Source: JBCFBK01 sp038562555
GTDB taxonomy: Bacteria; Bacteroidota; Bacteroidia; Bacteroidales; Prolixibacteraceae
DNA: 7,071 nucleotides
Assembly (NCBI GenBank): GCA_038562555.1
Contig: JBCFBK010000096.1
Coordinates: 1-7,071, forward strand
Reading direction: 5' to 3'
A model generated the notes under the pieces. It saw only the letters and a program-made list of their open reading frames with translations. It did no database searches and had not been told where the DNA came from. Below, piece by piece: positions 1 through 5,467 of this stretch (the first letter of the stretch is position 1; each line of letters starts with the position of its first letter). Both the position numbers and the translations under genes were made by a program.

Positions 1-481
1 TTACCTCTGTAACATTGGCATGAAAGTCTTCCGGATTCCCGATGCCATACAGGCAGGAAACCGAAGAAACCACAATTACGTCCCTTCTGCCCGATAAAAG
101 CGACGAAGTCGTACTCAAACGCATTTTCTCGATGTCCTGATTAATGGAAAGATCCTTTTCAATGTAGGTATCCGTTGTAGGAATATAGGCTTCGGGCTGG
201 TAATAATCGTAGTAGGATACAAAATATTCAACGGCATTCTCCGGGAAAAACTGTTTCATTTCTCCGTACAACTGGGCTGCCAGTGTTTTGTTGTGGCTTA
301 GGATCAGGGTAGGACGCTGCACCTGCTCAATCACTTTTGCCATCGTGAAGGTTTTTCCGGAGCCTGTCACGCCGAGCAACGTCTGAAACCGGACTCCCTG
401 TTCAATTCCTTCTGCCAGTTGCCTGATCGCTTCCGGCTGGTCGCCCATAGGTGTATAGGGTGCAACAACTTTAAATTCCAT
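1..481 (-). CDS. uvrB: UvrB, excinuclease ABC subunit B (N-terminal 160 residues; runs off the left edge)
   Basis: UvrB is the damage-verifying helicase-like subunit of nucleotide excision repair. It is loaded by UvrA and then recruits UvrC for incision. The ATG at 481-479 opens a frame with no stop before the window edge. It encodes about the first quarter of a protein that is normally near 670 residues. Visible marks are the N-terminal MGDQPEAI segment, the Walker A loop GVTGSGKT at residues 37-44 (nt 350-373), SHNKTLAAQLY at 62-72, and the aromatic beta-hairpin YYDYYQPEAY at 90-99 that clamps the DNA strand. The segment IEKDLSINQDIEKMRLS follows, then RRDVIVVSSVSCLYG. All match UvrB closely, so the identity is secure. 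No Shine-Dalgarno or TAnnTTTG box is seen in the 56 bases upstream, which fits co-transcription with the phosphatase gene before it. The helicase C-terminal and UvrC-binding parts lie outside the window. Confidence 0.98.
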   Translation of the reverse strand, partial: MEFKVVAPYTPMGDQPEAIRQLAEGIEQGVRFQTLLGVTGSGKTFTMAKVIEQVQRPTLILSHNKTLAAQLYGEMKQFFPENAVEYFVSYYDYYQPEAYIPTTDTYIEKDLSINQDIEKMRLSTTSSLLSGRRDVIVVSSVSCLYGIGNPEDFHANVTEV

Positions 482-497
482 ATTAGACACGATATAA

Positions 498-518
498 GCT
501 CTTAGCCATTAGCTATTA
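498..518. repeat. Three degenerate heptamer units, GCyrTTA-like
   Basis: Three head-to-tail 7-base units read GCTCTTA, GCCATTA and GCTATTA on the plus strand. They lie in the 56-base gap between the phosphatase stop and the uvrB start. A related array in the opposite orientation occurs at 3194-3214. The periodicity is seen directly; any function is unknown. Confidence 0.45.
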
Positions 519-537
519 CGATTCAGTCGGTCTCCGT

Positions 538-1152
538 TCAACCTTCTCCGATTCCTTTTCCAATAGTCACCTGGTAGTATTCGGTGACATCAGTAACCAT
601 CATCCCGGCTTCTTTGGCGGCCTGGATGCCCAGCATTCCGTCTTCAAATACCTGACATTCGTTTGGAGCTACACCCATGAGTTCGGCACAGCGCAGGAAG
701 GTTTCAGGATGTGGCTTATAGTGTTTTACATCCTCCGAAGACACAAGGATCCTGATATACCGATCCATCGCGACGATATCCATGGTTTTCCATGCAATCC
801 GGGTCAGACCGCCCGTCCCCACCGACATCGGCAACTTGCCGTAGTATTTTTTTATCAGGTCAGTCACCGGTTCGATCGGCCGCGTACTTCCCATATTCCG
901 CTCAAACTCCTCTTCCTTGGCATCCCCCATTTCTTTCGGATCGATCTCCTTGCCAAACAGTTTATTCAGCCGTTCCACAGTGGGGTACAGCGGAATTCCC
1001 GCGAGCTGAATAAAGAGGTCGACCGACAGATCGATCCCGTACCGGACGGCCGCGTTTTTCCACGCGATATAATGAATGGGCATGGTATCTGCAATGGTTC
1101 CGTCTAAGTCAAAAATCAAACCTTTCGCCTTCGGATTAATATCTAGTATCAT
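538..1152 (-). CDS. HAD-superfamily (subfamily IA) sugar-phosphate phosphatase, beta-phosphoglucomutase/YqaB-like
   Basis: This is a soluble cytoplasmic HAD hydrolase of 204 residues, a typical length for the beta-phosphoglucomutase-like group. Motif I is DLDGTIADT, with the nucleophile Asp15 and acid/base Asp17. A helical cap follows at about residues 20-90. Motif II is SVGTGG, with Thr113. Motif III is KHYKPHPETF, with Lys146. Motif IV is FEDGMLGIQAA, with Glu170 and Asp171 for Mg2+ binding. The VGTGG, VKHYKPHP and VFEDGMLGIQAAKEAGM blocks resemble E. coli YqaB, a fructose-1-phosphate phosphatase. A small sugar-phosphate substrate is therefore likely, but it cannot be fixed from sequence. 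A mutase role is less likely given that resemblance. The ATG at 1152 has no Shine-Dalgarno. A TATTTTTG box lies 20 bases upstream. The gene ends 56 bases before uvrB on the same strand, so the two probably share a transcript. Confidence 0.9.
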   Translation of the reverse strand: MILDINPKAKGLIFDLDGTIADTMPIHYIAWKNAAVRYGIDLSVDLFIQLAGIPLYPTVERLNKLFGKEIDPKEMGDAKEEEFERNMGSTRPIEPVTDLIKKYYGKLPMSVGTGGLTRIAWKTMDIVAMDRYIRILVSSEDVKHYKPHPETFLRCAELMGVAPNECQVFEDGMLGIQAAKEAGMMVTDVTEYYQVTIGKGIGEG

Positions 1153-1172
1153 AACTCAAATTAAAGAAGCTT

Positions 1173-1199
1173 CAAAAATAATCAAAATCATCCCACAAA
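1173..1199 (-). promoter_or_regulatory. Candidate promoter of the HAD phosphatase-uvrB unit
   Basis: On the minus strand TATTTTTG (1180-1173) matches the Bacteroidota -7 consensus TAnnTTTG exactly. A TTTG lies upstream at 1199-1196, but the spacing is 15 bases rather than the usual 19 or so, so the -33 part is doubtful. The expected transcription start would leave a short leader of roughly 15 bases before the ATG at 1152. The region is AT-rich, so a chance match is possible. Confidence 0.35.
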
Positions 1200-1251
1200 A
1201 CGTATTTTTTACTTTATCAAAAAATTAACACATTTGCCAAAAACAAAATAC

Positions 1252-1641
1252 ATGGACCGACATCTGTTTCTCGCATGGACGACCAGTACACAATGGACTC
1301 TTTTTTTTGCCATGGTCATGATCATCATTTCGTGGGTTGACCGGAAGAAAAAAGTCAGACAAGCCGGGCAAATCCTGTTTTTCCTGCTTGGTATTTTTTC
1401 GCTTTGGATCCTGTTAAGCAAACAAATTGTTGTTCCAGAAGTTCAGTCGGGCCTGCCTCTTCCCGAAGCGAAGGCATTGACTTATTTTCGCGGGCTGGTG
1501 ATTACCGGAGTTACCGGACTGGGCGGATTTCTGCTGGGACTAACAAAGCCCCGGTGGGAAAAATTTGCCGATATTGTCTTAATCGTTGCCGCCTTGATGC
1601 TATTCTTCATGGTCTATAACTTGCAGCAATTACCGCAGTGA
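1252..1641 (+). CDS. Small four-helix integral membrane protein of unknown function
   Basis: I do not recognise this 129-residue protein. It has four hydrophobic segments, at about residues 14-29, 38-56, 80-98 and 105-124. The loop DRKKKVR after helix 1 and the loop TKPRWEK after helix 3 are basic. The loop between helices 2 and 3 is neutral to acidic (PEVQ...PLPEAKAL). By the positive-inside rule both termini should face outward. Helix 3 is glycine-rich (GLVITGVTGLGGFLLGL), which may allow close helix packing. No catalytic or metal-binding motif is visible. The ATG at 1252 is preferred over an in-frame TTG at 1234, because ATG starts are used by every other gene here and the TTG lies in a possible -7 box (CACATTTG, 1229-1236). 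The gene stands alone: it diverges from the HAD phosphatase and converges on the aminotransferase. That it is a real gene is supported by coherent membrane topology across the full length. Confidence 0.75.
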   Translation: MDRHLFLAWTTSTQWTLFFAMVMIIISWVDRKKKVRQAGQILFFLLGIFSLWILLSKQIVVPEVQSGLPLPEAKALTYFRGLVITGVTGLGGFLLGLTKPRWEKFADIVLIVAALMLFFMVYNLQQLPQ

Positions 1642-1693
1642 TCATTCCTGCGAAAGCGGAAATCTTAGGAAATCGATGCCCTCGCAGGAATGA
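1642..1693. repeat. Long inverted repeat between convergent genes; possible bidirectional terminator or dispersed palindromic element
   Basis: TCATTCCTGCGA at 1642-1653 is perfectly complementary to TCGCAGGAATGA at 1682-1693, giving a 12-bp stem around a 28-base interior. The left arm begins directly after the stop codon of the membrane-protein gene, and the right arm ends 14 bases from the aminotransferase stop. Inside the left part, ATTCCTGC-GAAA-GCGGAAAT (1645-1662 region) is itself a degenerate palindrome. That gives the look of the CATTCCTGCGAAAGC-type repeats scattered between genes in many bacteria. No run of T follows either arm, so it is not a textbook intrinsic terminator. Confidence 0.7.
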
Positions 1694-1707
1694 ATAGTGA
1701 GCTGCCG

Positions 1708-3000
1708 TTATTTCTGCAAATCTTTACAGGCCTTGTATAACCCTTCGAAAAGCTCGGGAACATCTTTAGCTCCCACCGCGGCAAAAGCAATCCGGATAAT
1801 ATTGTTAAGATTAATAATGCCGATACTGTATTTTTCAATCAGAAGTCTGCGAAGCTCTTCTCCGTCCAGTCCGGCAACAAGCTTCACACACATAAAATAA
1901 CCTGAGTTAAAGGGCAATGCGGCAAACACCTCTTTATATTTTTCGTTCCTTAACGCTTCCTTCACAGCCTCGTAACGCTCTTTCATGATGACAAACTTAG
2001 CTTCCTTCTGTGACTGGTAAGCAGGATCTTCAAACGCCTTAAGCAGCAGCGACTGTGAAATATTGGCCGCATTGGAGATATTTCCCCGCACCGCCCCGGC
2101 TGTTTTCGCCTCAAGCGCCGTATACAATTCCGAGTCACCGCCTTTAATCCCATACGTAATAAAGCCTACACGGAATCCCCAAACATAATCCTCCTTGGTA
2201 GGGCCGTCAATCTTCACCACCAGAACATTTTCATGTAAGTCCGACAAATAGGTAAAAAGGCTTTCCCTTTCAATCCCCTCTTCATAAACCAGGCCGAAGT
2301 ATGCATCGTCGGCAAAAACCACAATTTTACTTCCCTTGTCCGCTGACTCCTTAAGGATAGCGGCAATTCCCTTTGCTTCCTCCACGGTGGGCGAATAACC
2401 GGCGGGATTATTCGGAAAATTGAGGATCAGGATCTTCTTTCCGGTTCCGCCTTCTTCCAGGCTGTCCTTTAATGCACCCAGATCCAATTGGCTATCTTTG
2501 AAACAGTTGTATTTTTTGAGTTCAGCCCCATAGGCATGCGTCAGTATCAAATTGTAATTTCCCCAGAACAAGTCAGAAACGATCACCTTGTCGTTCGGAT
2601 CGGCAAACAGATAACCAGCCATACTGACGCCATGGGTCAGCGCATTGGTCACCACCGGCAGGCTAATCACTTTGTCACCCAACCCGGGATTCTTCTGATA
2701 GATCATATTCTTCCAGCGTGCCCGGATATCCGGACGCCCAAAGCTGGGAGCGTAGGGAAATACCAGCGAAGGATCAAGCTTAACGTTGGAGGCTATGCTT
2801 TCGAGCCTCATGGGAGAACCGTTATCTTCAATGGCCGCACCGATCGTTGCGTTTATTTTAGTGCCCCTGGCGTCGGCAGTCTGACCAAGAATACCCTTTT
2901 TGGGAAAGAAAATGTTTTTTCCCCTTTCCGAAAGTAATTCATAAACGACCGGATTCTTCTCCCGAATAACTTTGTTTAATTCTTCAGCTTGTGGATTCAT
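1708..3000 (-). CDS. PLP-dependent class I/II aminotransferase (fold type I, aspartate/aromatic-type)
   Basis: This cytoplasmic enzyme of 430 residues should move an amino group between an amino acid and a 2-oxo acid with pyridoxal phosphate. The active-site residues fall in the expected order. NFPNNPAG at 194-201 has Asn198 facing the cofactor. FADDAYFG has Asp231 and Tyr234, matching the Asp-x-x-Tyr pair of aspartate aminotransferase. Lys269 is the expected Schiff-base lysine, and Arg277, exactly eight residues on, is the phosphate-binding arginine. Arg403 in the INLNNIIRIAF segment is the expected substrate-carboxylate arginine. The lysine motif is DGPTKEDYVWGFRVG rather than the usual S-x-x-K, so a serine phosphate ligand is absent. 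An N-terminal part with PYAPSFGRPDIR at 82-93 resembles the PLG-x-x-x-LR segment of the family. Substrate cannot be assigned: aspartate, aromatic or other amino acids are all possible. The ATG at 3000 has no Shine-Dalgarno. The gene is 227 bases downstream of the kinase gene and probably has its own promoter. Confidence 0.9.
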   Translation of the reverse strand: MNPQAEELNKVIREKNPVVYELLSERGKNIFFPKKGILGQTADARGTKINATIGAAIEDNGSPMRLESIASNVKLDPSLVFPYAPSFGRPDIRARWKNMIYQKNPGLGDKVISLPVVTNALTHGVSMAGYLFADPNDKVIVSDLFWGNYNLILTHAYGAELKKYNCFKDSQLDLGALKDSLEEGGTGKKILILNFPNNPAGYSPTVEEAKGIAAILKESADKGSKIVVFADDAYFGLVYEEGIERESLFTYLSDLHENVLVVKIDGPTKEDYVWGFRVGFITYGIKGGDSELYTALEAKTAGAVRGNISNAANISQSLLLKAFEDPAYQSQKEAKFVIMKERYEAVKEALRNEKYKEVFAALPFNSGYFMCVKLVAGLDGEELRRLLIEKYSIGIINLNNIIRIAFAAVGAKDVPELFEGLYKACKDLQK

Positions 3001-3187
3001 CTGTTAAATCTTTTTGTTTGTAGCGTTTACCCATTTCTCTGTGCTAACCGGCTCCAAGTTATTAAAAAAAATAATTGTCCGTCCAATTCTATTATAAATT
3101 GAAAGCAGAATATACAAAAATTTCACAAACTGTAAATTTTCACCTAAAATTGATGTCTTTAAGTTTCAATCCGTAATTATGAACCGG

Positions 3188-3195
3188 CAAAATTA
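3188..3195 (-). promoter_or_regulatory. Candidate -7 box upstream of the aminotransferase
   Basis: On the minus strand TAATTTTG (3195-3188) matches TAnnTTTG exactly, but no TTTG sits at the expected -33 distance. Use of this box would give a leader of roughly 180 bases. The box touches the heptamer array at 3194-3214 and follows the kinase stop by about 33 bases. A different, sigma-70-like pair closer to the gene (TTGTAT at 3117-3112, TATAAT at 3096-3091, 15-base spacing) is an alternative. Neither is strong. Confidence 0.22.
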
Positions 3196-3214
3196 ACAGC
3201 TAACAGCTAAAAAC
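3194..3214. repeat. Three heptamer units, TAACAGC type
   Basis: Two identical units TAACAGC (3194-3200 and 3201-3207) are followed by a degenerate TAAAAAC (3208-3214). The reverse complement GCTGTTA fits the same GCyrTTA pattern as the array at 498-518, in the opposite orientation. Both arrays are intergenic. Function is unknown. Confidence 0.5.
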
Positions 3215-3227
3215 TTCCTGACTGACT

Positions 3228-4529
3228 TCATTCCGCCAGGGGAAGTGTAAATGTCACCTCTGTACCTTTATCTTTCCGGCTTTCCACATGAAAATCACCC
3301 CCCTGTTTTTGCAAAAACTCCCTAACCAGGATTAAACCTATCCCGGTTCCGGTTTCCATCCATGTCCCTTCAGTCGAAAACGAAAACGATGCGTTAACGC
3401 GCATCAGGTCCTCTTCCGACATACCTGTACCGGTATCGAAGACTGTAATCACCATTCTGTCATGATCTTCGCGGGCCGATATTTTCACCTCCCCGCCTGT
3501 AAAAGAAAACTTGATGGCATTTGAAACCAGTCCGCGTAAGATGGCGCCAACCATGTGTTCATCGGCAAAGATCTCTGAGTTGCTTTTCATCTTTAAAAAG
3601 AACGACAATTTCTTTTCCTCAATCAGCGGGTTGAAAAGCTCCATCACCTCACGGTATATCTTTTCCAGTTTAACGGGTTTTGGCGAAAAAGGAATGGTGT
3701 CGCTCTGCACGGTAGCCCATTTCTGCAAGTCCGACAGGAGTTTGTGATTCTGCCGTGAGATTCTTGCCAGGTTTTTGATCAGTTCCATTCTCCTTTGTTC
3801 GCTCAGTTCTTCGTATTCATCGCGCAACAAACCCGCTATGGTGGCCAATTTGCCAATATGATCCCCCAGACTGTGTGATACGAGTGAAACAAATTTCTCT
3901 TTATTCACAGCAAGGTTTTTGTACCGTTGCTGGCTAATCTTCAATGAATCTGAAAGCCGCTCCAGACCGCGGTAGAGAACTTCGAAAACATATTCATTGG
4001 CATATGCGGTAAAAGAGATCAGGACAAAAACAATTGTAATACGCGTAACCATCGCCAGATCATAATGTGGAAACCACGTAGCATTTTTAAGCAAAACAAA
4101 ACCGGCTGCGTTCAAAAATAAAAAAACTGTCAGCACAGCGACTCCCCGTTTTCTTCCGAGAAGTAAAATCGTCGGCACCGGGATTAACAGCGAAAAAACA
4201 AGCGCCGTATGATTAATACCTCCGCTCAGTACCAAAACAACAATCAGCGCAATGATTGTCGTCACGAAAATTCCGGCCACAGGACGCTGCATTCCTTTTA
4301 CCCGGAACAGATAAAACAGGAACAAACCTGCCAGCACCCCGGCCAGATTCACGACCAGGAAAAACAGGTTATGAGTAAGGAGGTTAAAAATCAGAAAACC
4401 GGAAACAACGAGAAAATAAAAATAAAAGAACAGGTTCAGCAAAATGCTCTTTTTCTTTTCTTCAATTCCCTGGTATGAATTGTGGTCGATGTTTAAGATT
4501 AACTGTCTGATAAATTCCTTCATTTTCAT
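3228..4529 (-). CDS. Membrane-bound sensor histidine kinase, orphan, with a degenerate H-box
   Basis: The 433-residue protein should autophosphorylate on a histidine and pass the phosphate to a response regulator. A short cytoplasmic N-terminus is followed by about six transmembrane helices (roughly 30-51, 55-75, 84-103, 108-124, 129-147, 160-178) with little extracellular sequence, so the signal is probably sensed in or at the membrane. A helical linker leads to the DHp domain at about 211-273 with His219, which ends in LLSDLQKWATVQS, a typical Bacteroidota arrangement. The ATPase domain follows: N-box LVSNAIKFS (Asn337), G1 box DTGTGM (365-370) and G2 box GTGIGL (394-399). The H-box reads SHSLGDHIGKL instead of the usual SH-E/D-L-R/K-x-P, losing the acidic residue after the histidine and the proline. 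No response regulator is adjacent. The first ATG (4529) and a second one two codons later are both possible starts. The gap to map is 71 bases with no TAnnTTTG box, so read-through from map is likely. Confidence 0.92.
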   Translation of the reverse strand: MKMKEFIRQLILNIDHNSYQGIEEKKKSILLNLFFYFYFLVVSGFLIFNLLTHNLFFLVVNLAGVLAGLFLFYLFRVKGMQRPVAGIFVTTIIALIVVLVLSGGINHTALVFSLLIPVPTILLLGRKRGVAVLTVFLFLNAAGFVLLKNATWFPHYDLAMVTRITIVFVLISFTAYANEYVFEVLYRGLERLSDSLKISQQRYKNLAVNKEKFVSLVSHSLGDHIGKLATIAGLLRDEYEELSEQRRMELIKNLARISRQNHKLLSDLQKWATVQSDTIPFSPKPVKLEKIYREVMELFNPLIEEKKLSFFLKMKSNSEIFADEHMVGAILRGLVSNAIKFSFTGGEVKISAREDHDRMVITVFDTGTGMSEEDLMRVNASFSFSTEGTWMETGTGIGLILVREFLQKQGGDFHVESRKDKGTEVTFTLPLAE

Positions 4530-4600
4530 TCACGAACGGCTAATGATTTACTAAGATAAACCATTTTGACTGAACAGAATGAAGGAAGGGGGAGAAAAGA

Positions 4601-5374
4601 TCAGAGATACTCGCCGCTGACGTCAGAAAGCACCTCATATCCGTCGTCTGTAACAAGTATTGTATGTTCAAACTGAGCTGAAAGCTTGCCGTCACTGGTT
4701 CGTGCCGTCCATCCGTCGGCTTTGTCAACCCGTGTCGTAGGTTTTCCCTCATTAATCATGGGTTCGATCGTAAAGGTCATTCCCGGCAGCATGACGGCAC
4801 CGGAATTTCGTCTGGCGATGTGATCAACCTGTGGTTCCTCATGAAAATTGACACCAACACCATGTCCGCAAAATTCGTAAACAACGCTGAATTGCTGCGA
4901 CCTGGCATAACGCCCGATCACGAAACCGATATTTCCAAAGTAATTCCCGGGCTTCACCTGCCCGATACCCAGGTCCAGGCAATGCTTCGCCACACTTATC
5001 AGCCGCTCCGCAACAGGTGATATGGTTCCTACCTGGTACATCTTGCTGGTATCGCCGTAGTATCCGTTTAAAATCGTTGTAATGTCGATGTTCAGAATAT
5101 CGCCTTCTTTCAAAATAGTATCGGGACCGGGAATCCCGTGACACACAACATCATTTAATGAGATGCACGAAGTCTTTGGATAACCATTGTATCCCAGGGT
5201 TGCAGACACAGCTCCATGATCAAGTATGTATTCATGGATAACCTTATCCAGGTATTCGGTGGTAACTCCCGGCCTGATGTAATCGGCAATCATTAAAAGA
5301 GCGCTGCCTGCAAGCCGGCTGCTTTTTCGGATTCCTTCAATTTGCACATCCGTTTTAATAAGTATCCTGGTCAT
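4601..5374 (-). CDS. map: Methionine aminopeptidase, type I
   Basis: This cytosolic metallo-enzyme removes the initiator methionine from new proteins when the second residue is small. The 257 residues form one pita-bread domain, the usual length for the short type Ia enzymes. All five metal ligands are present, and by direct counting they fall at or within one position of the E. coli numbers: Asp97 (NIDIT), Asp108 (GDTSKM), His171 (GHGVG), Glu204 (TIEPM) and Glu236 (FEHTI). The catalytic-site His79 lies in VCHGIPG and His178 in FHEEPQV. There is no N-terminal zinc-finger extension. The ATG at 5374 is chosen over an in-frame TTG at 5419, which would add 15 basic residues. The ATG start matches the family N-terminus, and the TTG overlaps the -33 box of the likely promoter. 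No Shine-Dalgarno is visible. The histidine kinase gene follows on the same strand after 71 bases. Opposite, the thioesterase gene diverges. Confidence 0.97.
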   Translation of the reverse strand: MTRILIKTDVQIEGIRKSSRLAGSALLMIADYIRPGVTTEYLDKVIHEYILDHGAVSATLGYNGYPKTSCISLNDVVCHGIPGPDTILKEGDILNIDITTILNGYYGDTSKMYQVGTISPVAERLISVAKHCLDLGIGQVKPGNYFGNIGFVIGRYARSQQFSVVYEFCGHGVGVNFHEEPQVDHIARRNSGAVMLPGMTFTIEPMINEGKPTTRVDKADGWTARTSDGKLSAQFEHTILVTDDGYEVLSDVSGEYL

Positions 5375-5389
5375 TGAGAAAAATTTTCG

Positions 5390-5420
5390 CAAAAATCGTG
5401 AAAGCTTCTTTATTATCAAA
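5390..5420 (-). promoter_or_regulatory. Promoter of map (Bacteroidota -33/-7 type)
   Basis: On the minus strand TTTG (5420-5417) is followed after exactly 19 bases by GATTTTTG (5397-5390). The consensus for the Bacteroidota housekeeping sigma factor is TTTG, about 19 bases, then TAnnTTTG. Only the first base of the -7 box deviates. The predicted start gives a leader of only about ten bases before the ATG at 5374. It is the best two-box match in the window. It probably also drives the downstream histidine kinase. Confidence 0.55.
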
Positions 5421-5429
5421 GCTGAACAA

Positions 5430-5437
5430 TACTTTTG
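5430..5437 (+). promoter_or_regulatory. Candidate -7 box of the acyl-ACP thioesterase gene
   Basis: TACTTTTG matches TAnnTTTG exactly and lies 30 bases before the ATG at 5468, leaving a leader of about 24 bases. No good TTTG is at the -33 distance; the nearest is TTTA at 5409-5412 with 17-base spacing. The upstream part of this promoter falls within the map promoter at 5390-5420. Confidence 0.4.
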
Positions 5438-5467
5438 TCGAAAGGTTTACGATAAATATTAACCGGG

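Noticed and set aside
709..1107. 132-residue open frame on the plus strand
   Set aside because: It lies wholly opposite the HAD phosphatase, whose motifs are intact, and its translation is rich in Arg, His and Pro with no recognisable domain. It is an antisense shadow, as is the frame at 792-1013.
1234..1251. TTG start for the small membrane protein, adding six residues
   Set aside because: The ATG at 1252 is available, no ribosome-binding site supports the TTG, and the TTG falls in a possible -7 box (CACATTTG).
2488..2937. 149-residue open frame on the plus strand
   Set aside because: It is antisense to the aminotransferase N-terminal half and shows no domain; the aminotransferase motifs explain the sequence.
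3091..3117. Sigma-70-like TTGTAT/TATAAT pair upstream of the aminotransferase
   Set aside because: The 15-base spacing is short and the E. coli-type boxes are not the norm for Bacteroidota; it is mentioned only as an alternative to 3188-3195.
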